Under the pieces are notes generated by a model. That model searched no databases. It was not told where the DNA came from and saw only the letters and a list, made by a program, of their open reading frames with translations. A DNA stretch of 64,000 nt from Limnochorda sp. LNt (GTDB lineage Bacteria > Bacillota > Limnochordia > Limnochordales > Geochordaceae): assembly GCF_035593265.1 (NCBI RefSeq), contig NZ_CP141614.1, positions 2,666,001 through 2,730,000 of the forward strand, written 5' to 3'. A program made the position numbers and the translations under genes. Positions 16,134 to 25,013 of this stretch are shown piece after piece (the first letter of the stretch is position 1; each line of letters starts with the position of its first letter).

Positions 16134-18455
16134 ATGCGAGCGCGACGTCCGAGGATGTCGTGGAAGGCGCTGCTGGCGGCACCGCTCCTGGTGCTGGCCG
16201 TCGGAGGCAGCGGCGGACCGGGGACAGGGGTGCGGGCCGACGAGCGCCCGGCCTACCTGGACCCCTCCCTGCCCGTACCGACGCGGGTCGAGGATCTGCT
16301 GAGCCGGATGACCCTGGCCGAGAAGGTCGGCCAGATGACGCAGATCAACCTGACCCGTCTCATGGGGCGCGACGAGTGGGATCGCGGCCCTCTCAACGAG
16401 GCGTGGCTCCAGCGGGTGCTGGTCGACCACCACGTGGGCTCCATCCTCAGCGGCGGCGGCGCCAGCCCCGTGCCCAACGACCCTGAGACCTGGGCGACGG
16501 TGACCCATACGCTGCAGCGCTGGGCGGTGGAGCGGACCCGCCTCGGCATCCCCATCCTGTACGGCGTCGACGCCGTCCACGGCCACAACAACGTGCTCGG
16601 CGCCACGCTCTTCCCTCATCAGATCGGCCTGGCGGCCACGTGGGACACGGCGCTGGTGGAGGAGGTGGCGCGGGTGACGGCCCGGGCGGTGCGCGCCACC
16701 GGCATCCACTGGGACTTCGCGCCGGTCGCGGATGTGGGGCGCGACTTCCGCTGGGGCCGCTTCTACGAGACCTTCGGGGAGGATCCGCTGCTGGCCTCGG
16801 AGCTGGTGGCAGCGTCGGTGCGAGGGCTGCAGGGGGAGGACCTGTCGTCGCAGGGGGCCGTGGCCGCCACGCTCAAGCACTTCGTGGGCTACTCGCAGCC
16901 CCTCAACGGGCAGGATCGCAGCCCCGCCCTCATCCCGCTGCGGACGCTGCGGGAGGTCTTCCTGCCCCCCTTCGAGGCGGGCCTGCGGGCGGGGGCCCGC
17001 ACGGTGATGGCCAACAGCGGCTCGGTCAACGGCGTGCCGGTGCACGCCTCGGCCTACCTGCTGACGGAGGTGCTGCGCCGCCAGATGGGCTTCACCGGTG
17101 TGGTCGTCTCCGACTGGCAGGACATCGACAAGCTCGTCACCGTGCACCGGGTGGCCCCGACCTTCGAGGAGGCGGTGCGCCGCAGCATCCTGGCCGGCGT
17201 CGACATGTACATGGTGCCGCTGGACGCCGAGCGCTTCACGCGGACGCTGGTGCGGCTCGTCGAGACGGGCGCCGTCCCCATGGCACGCATCGACGAGGCG
17301 GTACGGCGGATCCTGACGCTCAAGATGGAGCTCGGGCTCTTCGAGCGCCCGTACGTCGACCCGCAGGGAGCCCGAGAAGCGGTGCAGGCGGGCGAGGAGC
17401 TGGCCTGGCGGGCCGCGGTCGCGTCCATCACCCTGCTGGAGAACCGGGACGGCCTGCTCCCGCTCGGGGCACGGCACCGGTCGGTGCTGGTGACGGGGCC
17501 CGGGGCCGACGACGTCGCCATGCTGCTCGGCGGTTGGAGCGTCGGGTGGCAGGGCGTGCCGCCCGGCGAGGTGCCGACCGTCGTGTCGGTGGCCGAGGCG
17601 CTGCGGCAGGCGGCTCCGCCCGAGGTGACGGTGCGGCACGTGGCGGGCGGTCGCCGGGCCGAGGAGCTGAGCGGGGTGGTGGCGGCGGCCCGGGACGCCG
17701 ACGTGGTGGTGGCGGTGGTGGGCGAGACGCCCTACGCCGAGGGCGAGGGCGACGCGCACGTGCGGGGCTACCGGTTGTCGCCCGAGCAGCAGCGGCTCGT
17801 CTCGGCCCTGGCCTCGACGGGCAAGCCGCTGGTGGTGGTGCTGCTGGCAGGCCGACCGCTGATCCTGGGAGAGGTGGCCCAGGGGGCCGACGCCCTGCTC
17901 ATGGCCTACCTGCCGGGCAGCCAGGGCGGACGAGCCATCGCCAGCGTGCTCTTCGGCGAGGCGTCGCCGGGCGGGCGCCTGCCCTTCAGCTGGCCGCGTG
18001 ACATGGTGCAGGTGCCCATCTCCTACGACCACCTGCGGGCCGAGGAGTCGCCGACCCCGGAGTACGACCCGCTCTATTCCTTCGGCTACGGGCTCAGCTA
18101 CACCCGCTTCGCCTACCGGGACCTGGAGGTGTCGGGGCAGGCCAGCGCCGGCGGCGTCATCGAGGTGCGCGTCTCGGTGACCAACACCGGCGAGGTAGAG
18201 GCCGACGAGGTCGTGCAGGTCTACGCGAGCAAGCCCTTCGCCACGGTGGTGCGGCCGGAGCGGCAGCTCGTCGCCTTCGAGCGGGTGCGCCTGCAGCCGG
18301 GCGAGAGCCGCGAGGTGCGGCTCGCCATCCCGGTGCAGAGGCTGGCCATCGTGCCCGGCGACATCCTGGGCGAGGCCCCGATGGTGGTGGAGCCGGGGAT
18401 CTACCGGCTGACCGTGGGCGGGCTGTCGGGCGAGGTGACGGTCAGCTCGCCGTAG
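16134..18455 (+). CDS. Glycoside hydrolase family 3 (beta-glucosidase-like), secreted
   Basis: 773 residues, BglX-like. The signal peptide (LLAAPLLVLAVGGSGG) is followed by the GH3 TIM barrel with YLDPSLPVPTRVEDLLSRMT, ILYGVDAVHGHNNVLGATLF and the catalytic nucleophile D327 in VVVSDWQDID; then the alpha/beta sandwich and a C-terminal FnIII-like domain (FGYGLSYTRFAYRDLEVSG, VSVTNTGEVEADEVVQVY). It would release glucose or xylose from beta-linked oligosaccharides in the periplasm. ATG 16134 follows AAGGGAGG. Its last 55 bases overlap the opposite-strand hydrolase gene. Confidence 0.92.
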   Translation: MRARRPRMSWKALLAAPLLVLAVGGSGGPGTGVRADERPAYLDPSLPVPTRVEDLLSRMTLAEKVGQMTQINLTRLMGRDEWDRGPLNEAWLQRVLVDHHVGSILSGGGASPVPNDPETWATVTHTLQRWAVERTRLGIPILYGVDAVHGHNNVLGATLFPHQIGLAATWDTALVEEVARVTARAVRATGIHWDFAPVADVGRDFRWGRFYETFGEDPLLASELVAASVRGLQGEDLSSQGAVAATLKHFVGYSQPLNGQDRSPALIPLRTLREVFLPPFEAGLRAGARTVMANSGSVNGVPVHASAYLLTEVLRRQMGFTGVVVSDWQDIDKLVTVHRVAPTFEEAVRRSILAGVDMYMVPLDAERFTRTLVRLVETGAVPMARIDEAVRRILTLKMELGLFERPYVDPQGAREAVQAGEELAWRAAVASITLLENRDGLLPLGARHRSVLVTGPGADDVAMLLGGWSVGWQGVPPGEVPTVVSVAEALRQAAPPEVTVRHVAGGRRAEELSGVVAAARDADVVVAVVGETPYAEGEGDAHVRGYRLSPEQQRLVSALASTGKPLVVVLLAGRPLILGEVAQGADALLMAYLPGSQGGRAIASVLFGEASPGGRLPFSWPRDMVQVPISYDHLRAEESPTPEYDPLYSFGYGLSYTRFAYRDLEVSGQASAGGVIEVRVSVTNTGEVEADEVVQVYASKPFATVVRPERQLVAFERVRLQPGESREVRLAIPVQRLAIVPGDILGEAPMVVEPGIYRLTVGGLSGEVTVSSP

Positions 18456-19603
18456 ACGGCCTCGAGGATCGGCCGCAGGAACGCGTGGCTGGGGACGTAG
18501 GGCAGGGGCCCGTGCACCCGGTTGGTCAGCACCGCGACCACCATGCGGTGGGCCGGGTCGATGTGCAGCAGCGTGCCCGTGAAGCCGGTATGGCCGTAGG
18601 CCCCATCGACCGGGCTCCAGGGGAGCCTGCGCCAGCCGAGACCGTCTCGAGTGAAGCGCCGTACCGTCTCGGGCCGGAGCAGGGGCATCGTCCCACCGGC
18701 CGTCCCCTCGTCGAGCACCATGCGCCCCAGCGTGACGAGCGACAGGGCGTCCGCGAAGAGCCCGGCGTGCCCCGAGACACCGCCCAGCGCGAGGCGGCAG
18801 TTGCCGTCGTTGGGCCGGCCCACCAGCACCCGCGGCTCCCGCAGCTCGGCCACGTCCTCGGGACGCCGGCGAAGCGGCAGCGGAAAGCGGCGGCTCCTGC
18901 ACATCTCCACCTCGAAGGGGTTGCCGATGGAGGTGGCGGCGATACGCCCCCTCCAGGCGGCCGGGGGCTGGTATCCCACCGTCGACAGCCCCAGGGGCCG
19001 GTAGAGGCGGCGAGCCACGAACGCGTCCAGCGCCTCGCCGGCCACCCGCTCCACGACCTGGCCCAGCAGGATGAAGTTGAGGTCGCTGTAGACGTCGGGC
19101 GGCCCCGGGTCGGTGGCAGCCGCGAGCCGGGCGATGAGACGCACCGCCTCCCGGCGGCGTGCCTCGGGCGGGCGGTCGAGGTCGACCAGCAGGTAGAAGG
19201 GCAGCCAGTCCGGCAGGCCCGAGCGGTGGGTCAGCAGCCGTTCGAGCTCCACCTGGCCGAGCCATGTGCCGGCCGTCTCCGGGAGGAAACGTTGGAGCGC
19301 ATCCTCCAGCGAGAGCCCGGCGTCGTCCACCAGAGCGGCCAGCGCCAGCGTGGTGGCCGCCACCTTGGTCACCGAGGCCAGGTCGAAGATGGTGTCGGGT
19401 CGCATGCGGCGTGGCTCGTCGAGCACCCGCAGATCCTCGTCGAAGAGTTCGGCCGCGCCCCACGCCTCGTGAAGGACGACCCGGCCCTCCTTCGCCACGG
19501 CGATCACCGCCCCGGCGAAGGCGCCGCCGGATCCGGCGTCTCGCCTCAGGTATCGCCGCACGGTTTCGTCGATGGATGCCCCCGCTGCCATGACCAGCCC
19601 CAT
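18401..19603 (-). CDS. Beta-lactamase-family (class C/EstB-like) serine hydrolase
   Basis: 400 residues, no signal peptide. Motifs of PF00144: SVTK (S77-K80), YSDLNF (Y172) and GHTGFTG near residue 347. Family members are esterases, DD-peptidases or amide hydrolases; co-location with GH3 glucosidases is common in cell-wall recycling and sugar loci. The C-terminus is encoded within the antisense of the GH3 3' end. ATG 19603 has GGAG 4 bases upstream; ATG 19591 is an alternative. Confidence 0.85.
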   Translation of the reverse strand: MGLVMAAGASIDETVRRYLRRDAGSGGAFAGAVIAVAKEGRVVLHEAWGAAELFDEDLRVLDEPRRMRPDTIFDLASVTKVAATTLALAALVDDAGLSLEDALQRFLPETAGTWLGQVELERLLTHRSGLPDWLPFYLLVDLDRPPEARRREAVRLIARLAAATDPGPPDVYSDLNFILLGQVVERVAGEALDAFVARRLYRPLGLSTVGYQPPAAWRGRIAATSIGNPFEVEMCRSRRFPLPLRRRPEDVAELREPRVLVGRPNDGNCRLALGGVSGHAGLFADALSLVTLGRMVLDEGTAGGTMPLLRPETVRRFTRDGLGWRRLPWSPVDGAYGHTGFTGTLLHIDPAHRMVVAVLTNRVHGPLPYVPSHAFLRPILEAVYGELTVTSPDSPPTVSR

Positions 19604-19619
19604 CCGACTCCGGACCGCT

Positions 19620-20360
19620 TCACAGCCGCGTGTGTCGCAGCTTGGGGTCGAAGCGCTGCTGGAGCGCGTCGCTCACCAGGTTGAACCCCAGCACCACCAC
19701 CATGATAGCGGCGCCGGGCAAGACGGCCGCCCACGGCGACACCTCCATGTAGGCGCGGGCCTCGCTCACCATCTGCCCCAGCGACGGCGTCGGCGGTCGC
19801 ACGCCGAGCCCCAGGAAGCTGAGCGCCGACTCGAAGAGGATGGCCGTCGCCAGGCTGTTGCTGAACTGCACGGGCACCGGTCCCAGGATGTTGGGCACCA
19901 CGTGGCGCAGTACGATGACCGACTCGCGCTGCCCCAGGGCCCGGGCCGCCTCCACGAAGGGCTGCGCCCTAGCGGCCAGCGTCGGCCCCCGGGCGATGCG
20001 CGCGAAGATGGGGACGTAGACGACGGCAATGGCCACCACGATGCTAGCGAAGCCGGGGTCCAGCACACAATGGCCAGGCCCAGCAGCAGGCCCCACAGGA
20101 TCCGGCTCAGCAGATCCCGCCCGTAGAAGTCCGTGCCCAGCACGAAGGGCCAGCTCGGCCCCGACAGCCGGCTGGCCGTGTGCATGGCCGTCGGGTCGAA
20201 GGGCGAGATCCACGGGGCGGCGACCGGGTCGGTGGTCTCGAAGCCGACCCAGATCTGCGCCGGATCACCCGGGATGGCGCGCATCATCATGTTCACCTGG
20301 ACAGCCAGGTCGGGCACCGTCGGCGACCCCCACGGACCCGCCAAGGTCGTCGGAGGAGAG
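19620..20360 (-). pseudogene. Decayed dipeptide/oligopeptide permease (dppC, with possible dppB fragment)
   Basis: Two frames carry parts of one DppC-type permease. One holds SPFDPTAMHTASRLSGPSWP, VLGTDFYGRDLLSRILWGLL and LGLAIV; the other resumes near 20066 with DPGFASIVVAIAVVYVPIFA and continues to QRFDPKLRHTRL-stop, with the EAA loop EAARALGQRESVIVLRHVVP intact. About 60-70 residues (TM2-TM3) are missing at the junction, with a frameshift. Upstream, AIPGDPAQIWVG resembles DppB. No dppA, D or F is nearby. Seen: both frames. Inferred: internal deletion. Confidence 0.8.
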
Positions 20361-20403
20361 GGGCCCCATGGTAGCGACAACCTGCCCGGATGAGCCGGAT
20401 GCG

Positions 20404-21165
20404 TCAGGTAGAATGCGGAAGAAGCTCGAACCGAGGTGGAGGGCTCAACGTGCCCAGGTCGACGACGTCGCCGGGCCGGCGGATTCTCACGTTGTAGCGC
20501 ACGAGGTACAGTCCGTCGCGGTAAGGTGGCTCCTGCTGAGTGTAGGGGCCGACCACCACCGTGAAGAAGCGCCCTGTCGGCACTCCATGTATTTCAAAGA
20601 GGCCGCTCTCCTGCACCGCGGCTGCCAATCCCGTACCCTCCACGGTCACCCGCGTGCCTGCAGGCACCAGGGCTCTGCCTCGGATGGAGCCGACCGCAAG
20701 GCCTGGCGCTGGGGCAGTACCCAGCGAGTCTGGTGGCGGTAGGGGCCTCCAAGCCGGAGCCAGCAGCTCGATCTTTGGAGACAGGCCCGGGTCGAGGGTC
20801 CCGAGATCCACGGTCTCCCCGGGTCGGCTCAGCCTTATGTTGTAAAGGACGAGGTAGTACGGTTGGACGTGCGGAGGGATCTCTTCCGCGTAAGGCCCGA
20901 TCACCAGCGTGTAGAAGATCCCGACTGGGACGCCTCGCAACTCGAACGAGCCGCCCGCGTCCAGGCGTGTTGTGATGCCCGTGCCTTGCAATGTCACCGG
21001 AGTGCCCGGGCTCGCTCGCACCTTCCCCCTGATCGCGCCCGTTTCCGGGGGAGGCCCGGATGCGCCGGCCTCCAGCGCCGTCGCGAAGCCCCACCCAACC
21101 CAGCCGACAGCGAGGATGACCAACAGACCACACCAACGCCTCAGGTCGACGGGTTGCATCCTCAC
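20404..21165 (-). CDS. Secreted protein of two carboxypeptidase-regulatory-like repeats
   Basis: 253 residues: an N-terminal hydrophobic segment (WCGLLVILAVGWVGWGFATA), then two tandem repeats of about 80 residues. Matching pieces are GAIRGKVRASPGTPVTLQGT and GSIRGRALVPAGTRVTVEGT; FELRGVPVGIFYTLVIGPYA and FEIHGVPTGRFFTVVVGPYT; RPGETVDLGTLDP and RPGDVVDLGTLSP. The fold is probably an Ig-like beta sandwich of the carboxypeptidase regulatory/PEGA type. Function unknown. It sits alone in the decay zone. GTG 21165 has GGTGGG upstream; ATG 21159 is possible. Confidence 0.65.
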   Translation of the reverse strand: MRMQPVDLRRWCGLLVILAVGWVGWGFATALEAGASGPPPETGAIRGKVRASPGTPVTLQGTGITTRLDAGGSFELRGVPVGIFYTLVIGPYAEEIPPHVQPYYLVLYNIRLSRPGETVDLGTLDPGLSPKIELLAPAWRPLPPPDSLGTAPAPGLAVGSIRGRALVPAGTRVTVEGTGLAAAVQESGLFEIHGVPTGRFFTVVVGPYTQQEPPYRDGLYLVRYNVRIRRPGDVVDLGTLSPPPRFELLPHST

Positions 21166-21746
21166 CGGGACCCACCCCTCCTCTTACGGTGGAGTTCTTC
21201 ATTACTTATTATCGCAAGCACTCCGCATTCCCGGGGCGACCCGACGCTCCGGCAGTCTCGCCTGCGCCCGTAGGCCAGCCCCCCGGGTATCCGGTCCCCG
21301 TTGGGTGGCGCCACCTCCACCTCGTCGGTGTCGCTGCCCGGCCGAGGCTGGCCAGGCATGAGACGCCACCTCATCGACCCCAACACGGCCCCGCTTCGCA
21401 CCAGCCGCGGGACGAAGGAGACCTGCTCATCGCCGCCGCAAGACGTTGGCCTGGTACGTTGACGAGGGGTTGGGCGCCGCTGTGCAGCGGAAAGCGCAGG
21501 CGGAAGGGGTACCGCCCTCGGAGGGGGCCGAGCGGATCCTACGCCAGGCGCGGACTCTTGGGTGGCTCTAACGGCCAATGTGGGAGAAGCTAAGGCTCGG
21601 CCCCTCCTGGCGCTCTCCCCACCAGGAAACCGGGCCGTAGGGACTGCACGGGCCGCCCGTCGCAACCCCGGAAGATGACCGGACCGCGCCTGGGTGTTGT
21701 CGCGCCAAAGAAAGGGCCGGGTCGTGGCCCGCCTGCCGACGTACCT
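21166..21746. other. Intergenic stretch with no intact gene
   Basis: No convincing complete gene is seen. The only protein-like signal is the short ribbon-helix-helix-like frame at 21446-21571. Base composition is lower in G+C near 21190-21225 than around it. Confidence 0.5.
21446..21571 (+). pseudogene. Possible ribbon-helix-helix (antitoxin-like) remnant
   Basis: A 41-codon frame ending AWYVDEGLGAAVQRKAQAEG then VPPSEGAERILRQAR. The pattern YVDE-x-L...AxxEGVxxSEhh resembles a ribbon-helix-helix DNA-binding motif. It has only a TTG start with no ribosome site nearby and no partner toxin, so it is either a fragment or chance. Confidence 0.25.
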
Positions 21747-22103
21747 TTACCTATCGCCAGAGCAGTAGCCACCTTTTCGTAGCAGCGCGGCGAAATCACG
21801 GATCAGCGCGAGTTGCTGGCAGCTGGCGCCGTCGAGCAGGCGGCCGATCTCCTGGCGCATGAGGTCAGCATCGGCCGCAGACTCCCGTTGCTCAACCACC
21901 CGGACGAGTTCCGCTGTAGAAACCCCTAGCGCGGCGGCCAGCCTGGCAAGCACATCGAGAGCGGGCATGGACCTGCCGGCCTCAATGCGGGTGATGTAAG
22001 TCGGGTGCACGTTCGCCCTCTCGGCGAGCTGCTCCTGAGTCAGGTTCCGCTCCCGCCGCAACGCCCGCAGGTGTGCTCCGAGTCGCCGCCGCGAGTCTGT
22101 CAT
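21747..22103 (-). CDS. XRE-family helix-turn-helix regulator
   Basis: 118 residues. An HTH_3 domain spans residues about 6-62 (LGAHLRALRRERNLTQEQLA, ERANVHPTYITRIEAGRSMP, LDVLARLAAALGVSTAELV), followed by a short helical tail. ATG 22103 has GGAGG 7 bases upstream. It lies alone between remnants; an inverted repeat in its upstream region (22152-22180) suggests autoregulation. Target unknown. Confidence 0.85.
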   Translation of the reverse strand: MTDSRRRLGAHLRALRRERNLTQEQLAERANVHPTYITRIEAGRSMPALDVLARLAAALGVSTAELVRVVEQRESAADADLMRQEIGRLLDGASCQQLALIRDFAALLRKGGYCSGDR

Positions 22104-22151
22104 GGTAAGTCCTCCGGCACCCATGCTCCTGGCAGAGGGACGTGGAAGGGA

Positions 22152-22180
22152 ATAGCATGTCTGCTATAGAACATGACTAT
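22152..22180. promoter_or_regulatory. Candidate operator of the XRE regulator
   Basis: ATAG-CATGT-10-ACATG-A-CTAT: nested inverted repeats (CATGT/ACATG and ATAG/CTAT with a one-base bulge) around the sequence CTATAG, which may form part of the -10 region. It lies about 50-77 bases upstream of the regulator start. Confidence 0.4.
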
Positions 22181-22561
22181 GCGTCAGGCTTACGGCGGGC
22201 ATCCGGGGGTTGGGGGCCGAGGCCCGGGCGCGGCCGTCGTGCCGCGCCCTCCTCGCTACCGCCGACGAGATGACGTTGTCTTCTTGTGCTCGTAGTCGGT
22301 TATGCTGCGGCCGTCTTGAGTGGTGGCTCGGGTCGACTACGCCGCAGGAGCCCGGACAGGCTGCCAGGCCCGACGTGGTCGTCTCGGATGCCAGCGTGCT
22401 GGCACGTGAACATCGAGCCGGAGTACTGTGATCAGCCACAACGCGTGGGCGGGTCGGAGGAGGCACTGGACTCCTAAGCGGCCGGTTGACTCCCACTTTT
22501 GTGGCGATTCCTGGAGGATGGCAAGGATCGCCTGTCCAAAAGCGCTCCAGGGCAACCAAGC
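22181..22561. other. Gene-free stretch
   Basis: About 380 bases between the XRE promoter and the nfrB-like remnant. Frames here are short and match no family I recognise. Confidence 0.5.
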
Positions 22562-23110
22562 GTGACCGATCGCCCCCGGGGCAGGAAGCCAACGTTCCAG
22601 CTCCTGGAAGCGCAACGTCTGGGCAGGGTGACTGAAGGATTGCCTGAACCGCTGTTGCTGCTGGTCACACTGGTCGCACTACTCGTGTGGTTATCGGGGC
22701 TGGACGACCTCGCTTTCGATGCGGTCTATGTCCTGCGTGCCCGCAGGATTCGCCGCAGCGTACGGCTCCACGATCTCTCGGCAGGGCCGTTCAAGCGGAT
22801 TGCCGTCTTCGTCCCTGCTTGGCAGGAGGCCCTTGTCATTGGCGAAATGCTACGGACCACGCTGGAGCTGGTCAACTACCCGCGTAGCCGCTACACGGTT
22901 TTCGTCGGCACTTACCCCAACGCGGTGGACTAAGACCGAGCACAGGGATTACGCACCGCCAGAGCTAATCAGGGCCTACCGCCGGCCGGCTTGGTGGTCG
23001 CCGCGGCCGAACCCTTGTCGCCCGTCGCCCGGGACGCCCTACGAGAAGCCACGGGGATGACCGTAACCGAGGTGTTGGCCCCGGACGACGACATTCAATT
23101 CGCCGCTAAC
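22562..23110 (+). pseudogene. Internally deleted NfrB-like glycosyltransferase
   Basis: The 5' frame (22562-22933) has a TM helix LLLLVTLVALLVWLSGLDDL then RRIRRSVRLHDLSAGPFKRI, AVFVPAWQEALVIGEMLRTT and YTVFVGTYPN, the start of the glycosyltransferase domain of NfrB (phage N4 adsorption protein B). It stops at once. From about 22990 another frame reads AAEPLSPVARDALREATGMT then EVLAPDDDIQFAAN, the GspE/MshEN-type domain that ends NfrB. Several hundred codons between are missing. Non-functional; head and tail only. Confidence 0.7.
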
Positions 23111-23111
23111 C

Positions 23112-23370
23112 CTACTCCACCTCCCGCAGGAGTCGCTCCAGCCCCTCGGCCAAGCCGTCCCGTACCTGGCGGAAGGCTTGCCGGATGGCCTCGGGCGAAC
23201 CTTGCACGGCCGCCGGGTCGGGAAACCCCAGGTGCACCCGCCGAGCCTGTCCCGGCCAGGCCGGGCAAGCCTCGGCCGCCTGATCGCAAACTGTGACCAC
23301 CAAACAGCGCTTCGGCCATCTGGGAGCGGGCCGAATTGCCCGTGCACAGGAAGAGTACCCGTCGCTTCAT
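23112..23370 (-). pseudogene. arsC: Internally deleted arsenate reductase (ArsC, LMW-phosphatase type)
   Basis: From ATG 23370 the frame reads MKRRVLFLCTGNSARSQMAE then ALF, including the CxGNSxR phosphate loop. At about 23306 it breaks and the next frame reads VVTVCDQAAEACPAWPGQAR, HLGFPDPAAVQGSPEAIRQA to LLREVE-stop, the family C-terminus. About 50-55 residues are missing at the junction with a frame change, so the enzyme is dead. It abuts the nfrB-like remnant tail to tail. Confidence 0.85.
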
Positions 23371-23478
23371 CCGTCCTCGACCCCCTGTCACCCGCGTCGC
23401 GCCGCCCGGCTGCGGCAGTGAGAAGGGGGGCGGCCGGATGGGCCGCCCCTTCGGATTCAGGCCCGCCCTGTTTGGGGC

Positions 23479-24966
23479 TCACCGGCGAGGTATCCGCATG
23501 GCCAGAAGCTGCCCGCCCTCGGCCAGCTCCGGGTCGCTCTGCTTGTAGTGGGCCTGTACGTCCAGCAGGACCCAACCGTCGCCGAGGATCTGGGAGGCGT
23601 CGACGATCCCCGAAGACTCCTCGTCCTCGGTGAGGAAGCTCTGGCCGCCTTGGCGGAAGCGGGCGGGATCGTGCTGAGCTACCGGCGTGAGCGCCCCCGT
23701 GGCGATGTCGTAGCTCCAGATGGTAGCCAGGTGGGGATTCTCGCCCGGGTCCTCCTGGATCAGGAGCTGCCCGCCGGTCGTGACCGTCAGGTTATCCATC
23801 GTCTTAGGGCCCTCGTTGCCGGTCAGCAACATCTCCACCGTGCCGCCCAGTTCAGGACGGCGGATATCGTCGAACCGAAGTCGCCACAGCCGGCTCCTGT
23901 TGTTGAAGCTTGCGGTGGTGACGAAGTAGAAGTCGTTGGGGTGGTTGGGATCCCAGGCGCCGTCCTCGGGCCGCTGGAACGCGGTCACCCCGGCCCGGCG
24001 AGACTCCTCCTCCAGCCGGGCTCCCGTCCAGGTGGAGACGTCCCCGAGTCGCTGCAGGGTGAACCGGCTCCCCTTCGCGAGTTGCAGGGCGTCGGTCTCC
24101 TGCGTTACGCCCTCGATCTTCAGGCCGAACAAGACGCCGCCCACCAGGCCGGCCTTCTCCACGGGATTGCCGCTGGCCCGCTTCTCCCCTACGTAGACGT
24201 AAACCTGGCCGCCGGAGCTATCGTCGAGGCCGACGACAACGGTGCGGGTGCCGGCGGCCGGATGGGCCACGACGTTCTCGAAGCTGAGCTTGCCCAGCCA
24301 CGGAAGCTCGTAGCTGATCCCATCCAGCGTATGGGCGAAGGTCCTACCCTCGGCCCCCGATTCCTCACCGTTCGTCAAGAGCCGGCCGTGATAACCGAGG
24401 CCCGTCACCGGGTCGTAGAAGGCAGTAAGCGCCGGGAGGTCGGCCGAGCAGAATCGGGAGAAGGCGACACCCGCGGAGGGTGGGTTCCACGATGCCGTCT
24501 TGGGGTCCCACGTCACCACCTGGCGGATGAGGTCTTCCCCATGCAGGACTGCCAGGTCGGACTTTCGGATAATCCAGCGCGAAACGAAAGCCCCTTGCGC
24601 GCCGTGGGCTCGCGTGAGACCCTGGTTGCCCGGGAATTCGTGGTTCATGAGCACGGTGAAGGTCCCGTCGCCGTTGTCGAAGAGCGCGAGCCCGTCGGGA
24701 ATGCCCGCCATGCGGTACGGCGTGCCATCGGGCCTGCGGTTGACCCAGTCACCCACCGTCAGGATGGAGCGGACCTCCACACCCGCCGCCAGTGGCACGA
24801 TGTACGGGGACTGGGAGCTGGACGGGCCCGTTGCTGCCATTGCGGGCAGCGCGATACCCAGCAACCCCATGCCCAGGGCAAGTCCCCACGCCATCCGAAG
24901 GCACCGACGATGCCGACTCAGAGGCCAGATCCCTCCTCCATGGATGCGAAGTACCGGCGTTCTCAT
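23479..24966 (-). CDS. PhoX-like / DUF839 secreted beta-propeller protein
   Basis: 495 residues. A long N-terminal stretch precedes a signal peptide (MAWGLALGMGLLGIALPAMA). The rest matches DUF839/PhoX-type proteins: DGLALFDNGDGTFTVLMNHE, LLTNGEESGAEGRTFAHTLD, ENVVAHPAAGTRTVVVGLDD, FQRPEDGAWDPNHPNDFYFV, DNLTVTTGGQLLIQEDPGEN. PhoX enzymes are calcium/iron alkaline phosphatases, but many DUF839 proteins are untested. ATG 24966 has no ribosome site; ATG 24894 would begin right at the signal peptide. It appears intact inside the decay zone. Confidence 0.72.
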   Translation of the reverse strand: MRTPVLRIHGGGIWPLSRHRRCLRMAWGLALGMGLLGIALPAMAATGPSSSQSPYIVPLAAGVEVRSILTVGDWVNRRPDGTPYRMAGIPDGLALFDNGDGTFTVLMNHEFPGNQGLTRAHGAQGAFVSRWIIRKSDLAVLHGEDLIRQVVTWDPKTASWNPPSAGVAFSRFCSADLPALTAFYDPVTGLGYHGRLLTNGEESGAEGRTFAHTLDGISYELPWLGKLSFENVVAHPAAGTRTVVVGLDDSSGGQVYVYVGEKRASGNPVEKAGLVGGVLFGLKIEGVTQETDALQLAKGSRFTLQRLGDVSTWTGARLEEESRRAGVTAFQRPEDGAWDPNHPNDFYFVTTASFNNRSRLWRLRFDDIRRPELGGTVEMLLTGNEGPKTMDNLTVTTGGQLLIQEDPGENPHLATIWSYDIATGALTPVAQHDPARFRQGGQSFLTEDEESSGIVDASQILGDGWVLLDVQAHYKQSDPELAEGGQLLAMRIPRR

Positions 24967-24991
24967 CTATGGGGCCGCACTGTTGAAAGGC

Positions 24992-25013
24992 AATTAAAGC
25001 CGCGTAACGCGGC
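24992..25013 (-). terminator. Short intrinsic-terminator-like hairpin
   Basis: On the minus strand GCCGCG-TTA-CGCGGC is followed by TTTAATT, a compact stem with a T-rich tail. It lies upstream of the PhoX-like gene and would stop transcription arriving from the tRNA/IS side. Confidence 0.5.

Noticed and set aside
15921-19463. Open frame of nearly 1200 codons on the minus strand
   Set aside because: It crosses the clear GH3 gene and out-of-frame parts of the serine hydrolase gene; no domain is recognisable.
22181-22561. Transposase fragment in either strand
   Set aside because: Several frames were read but none gives a recognisable motif.
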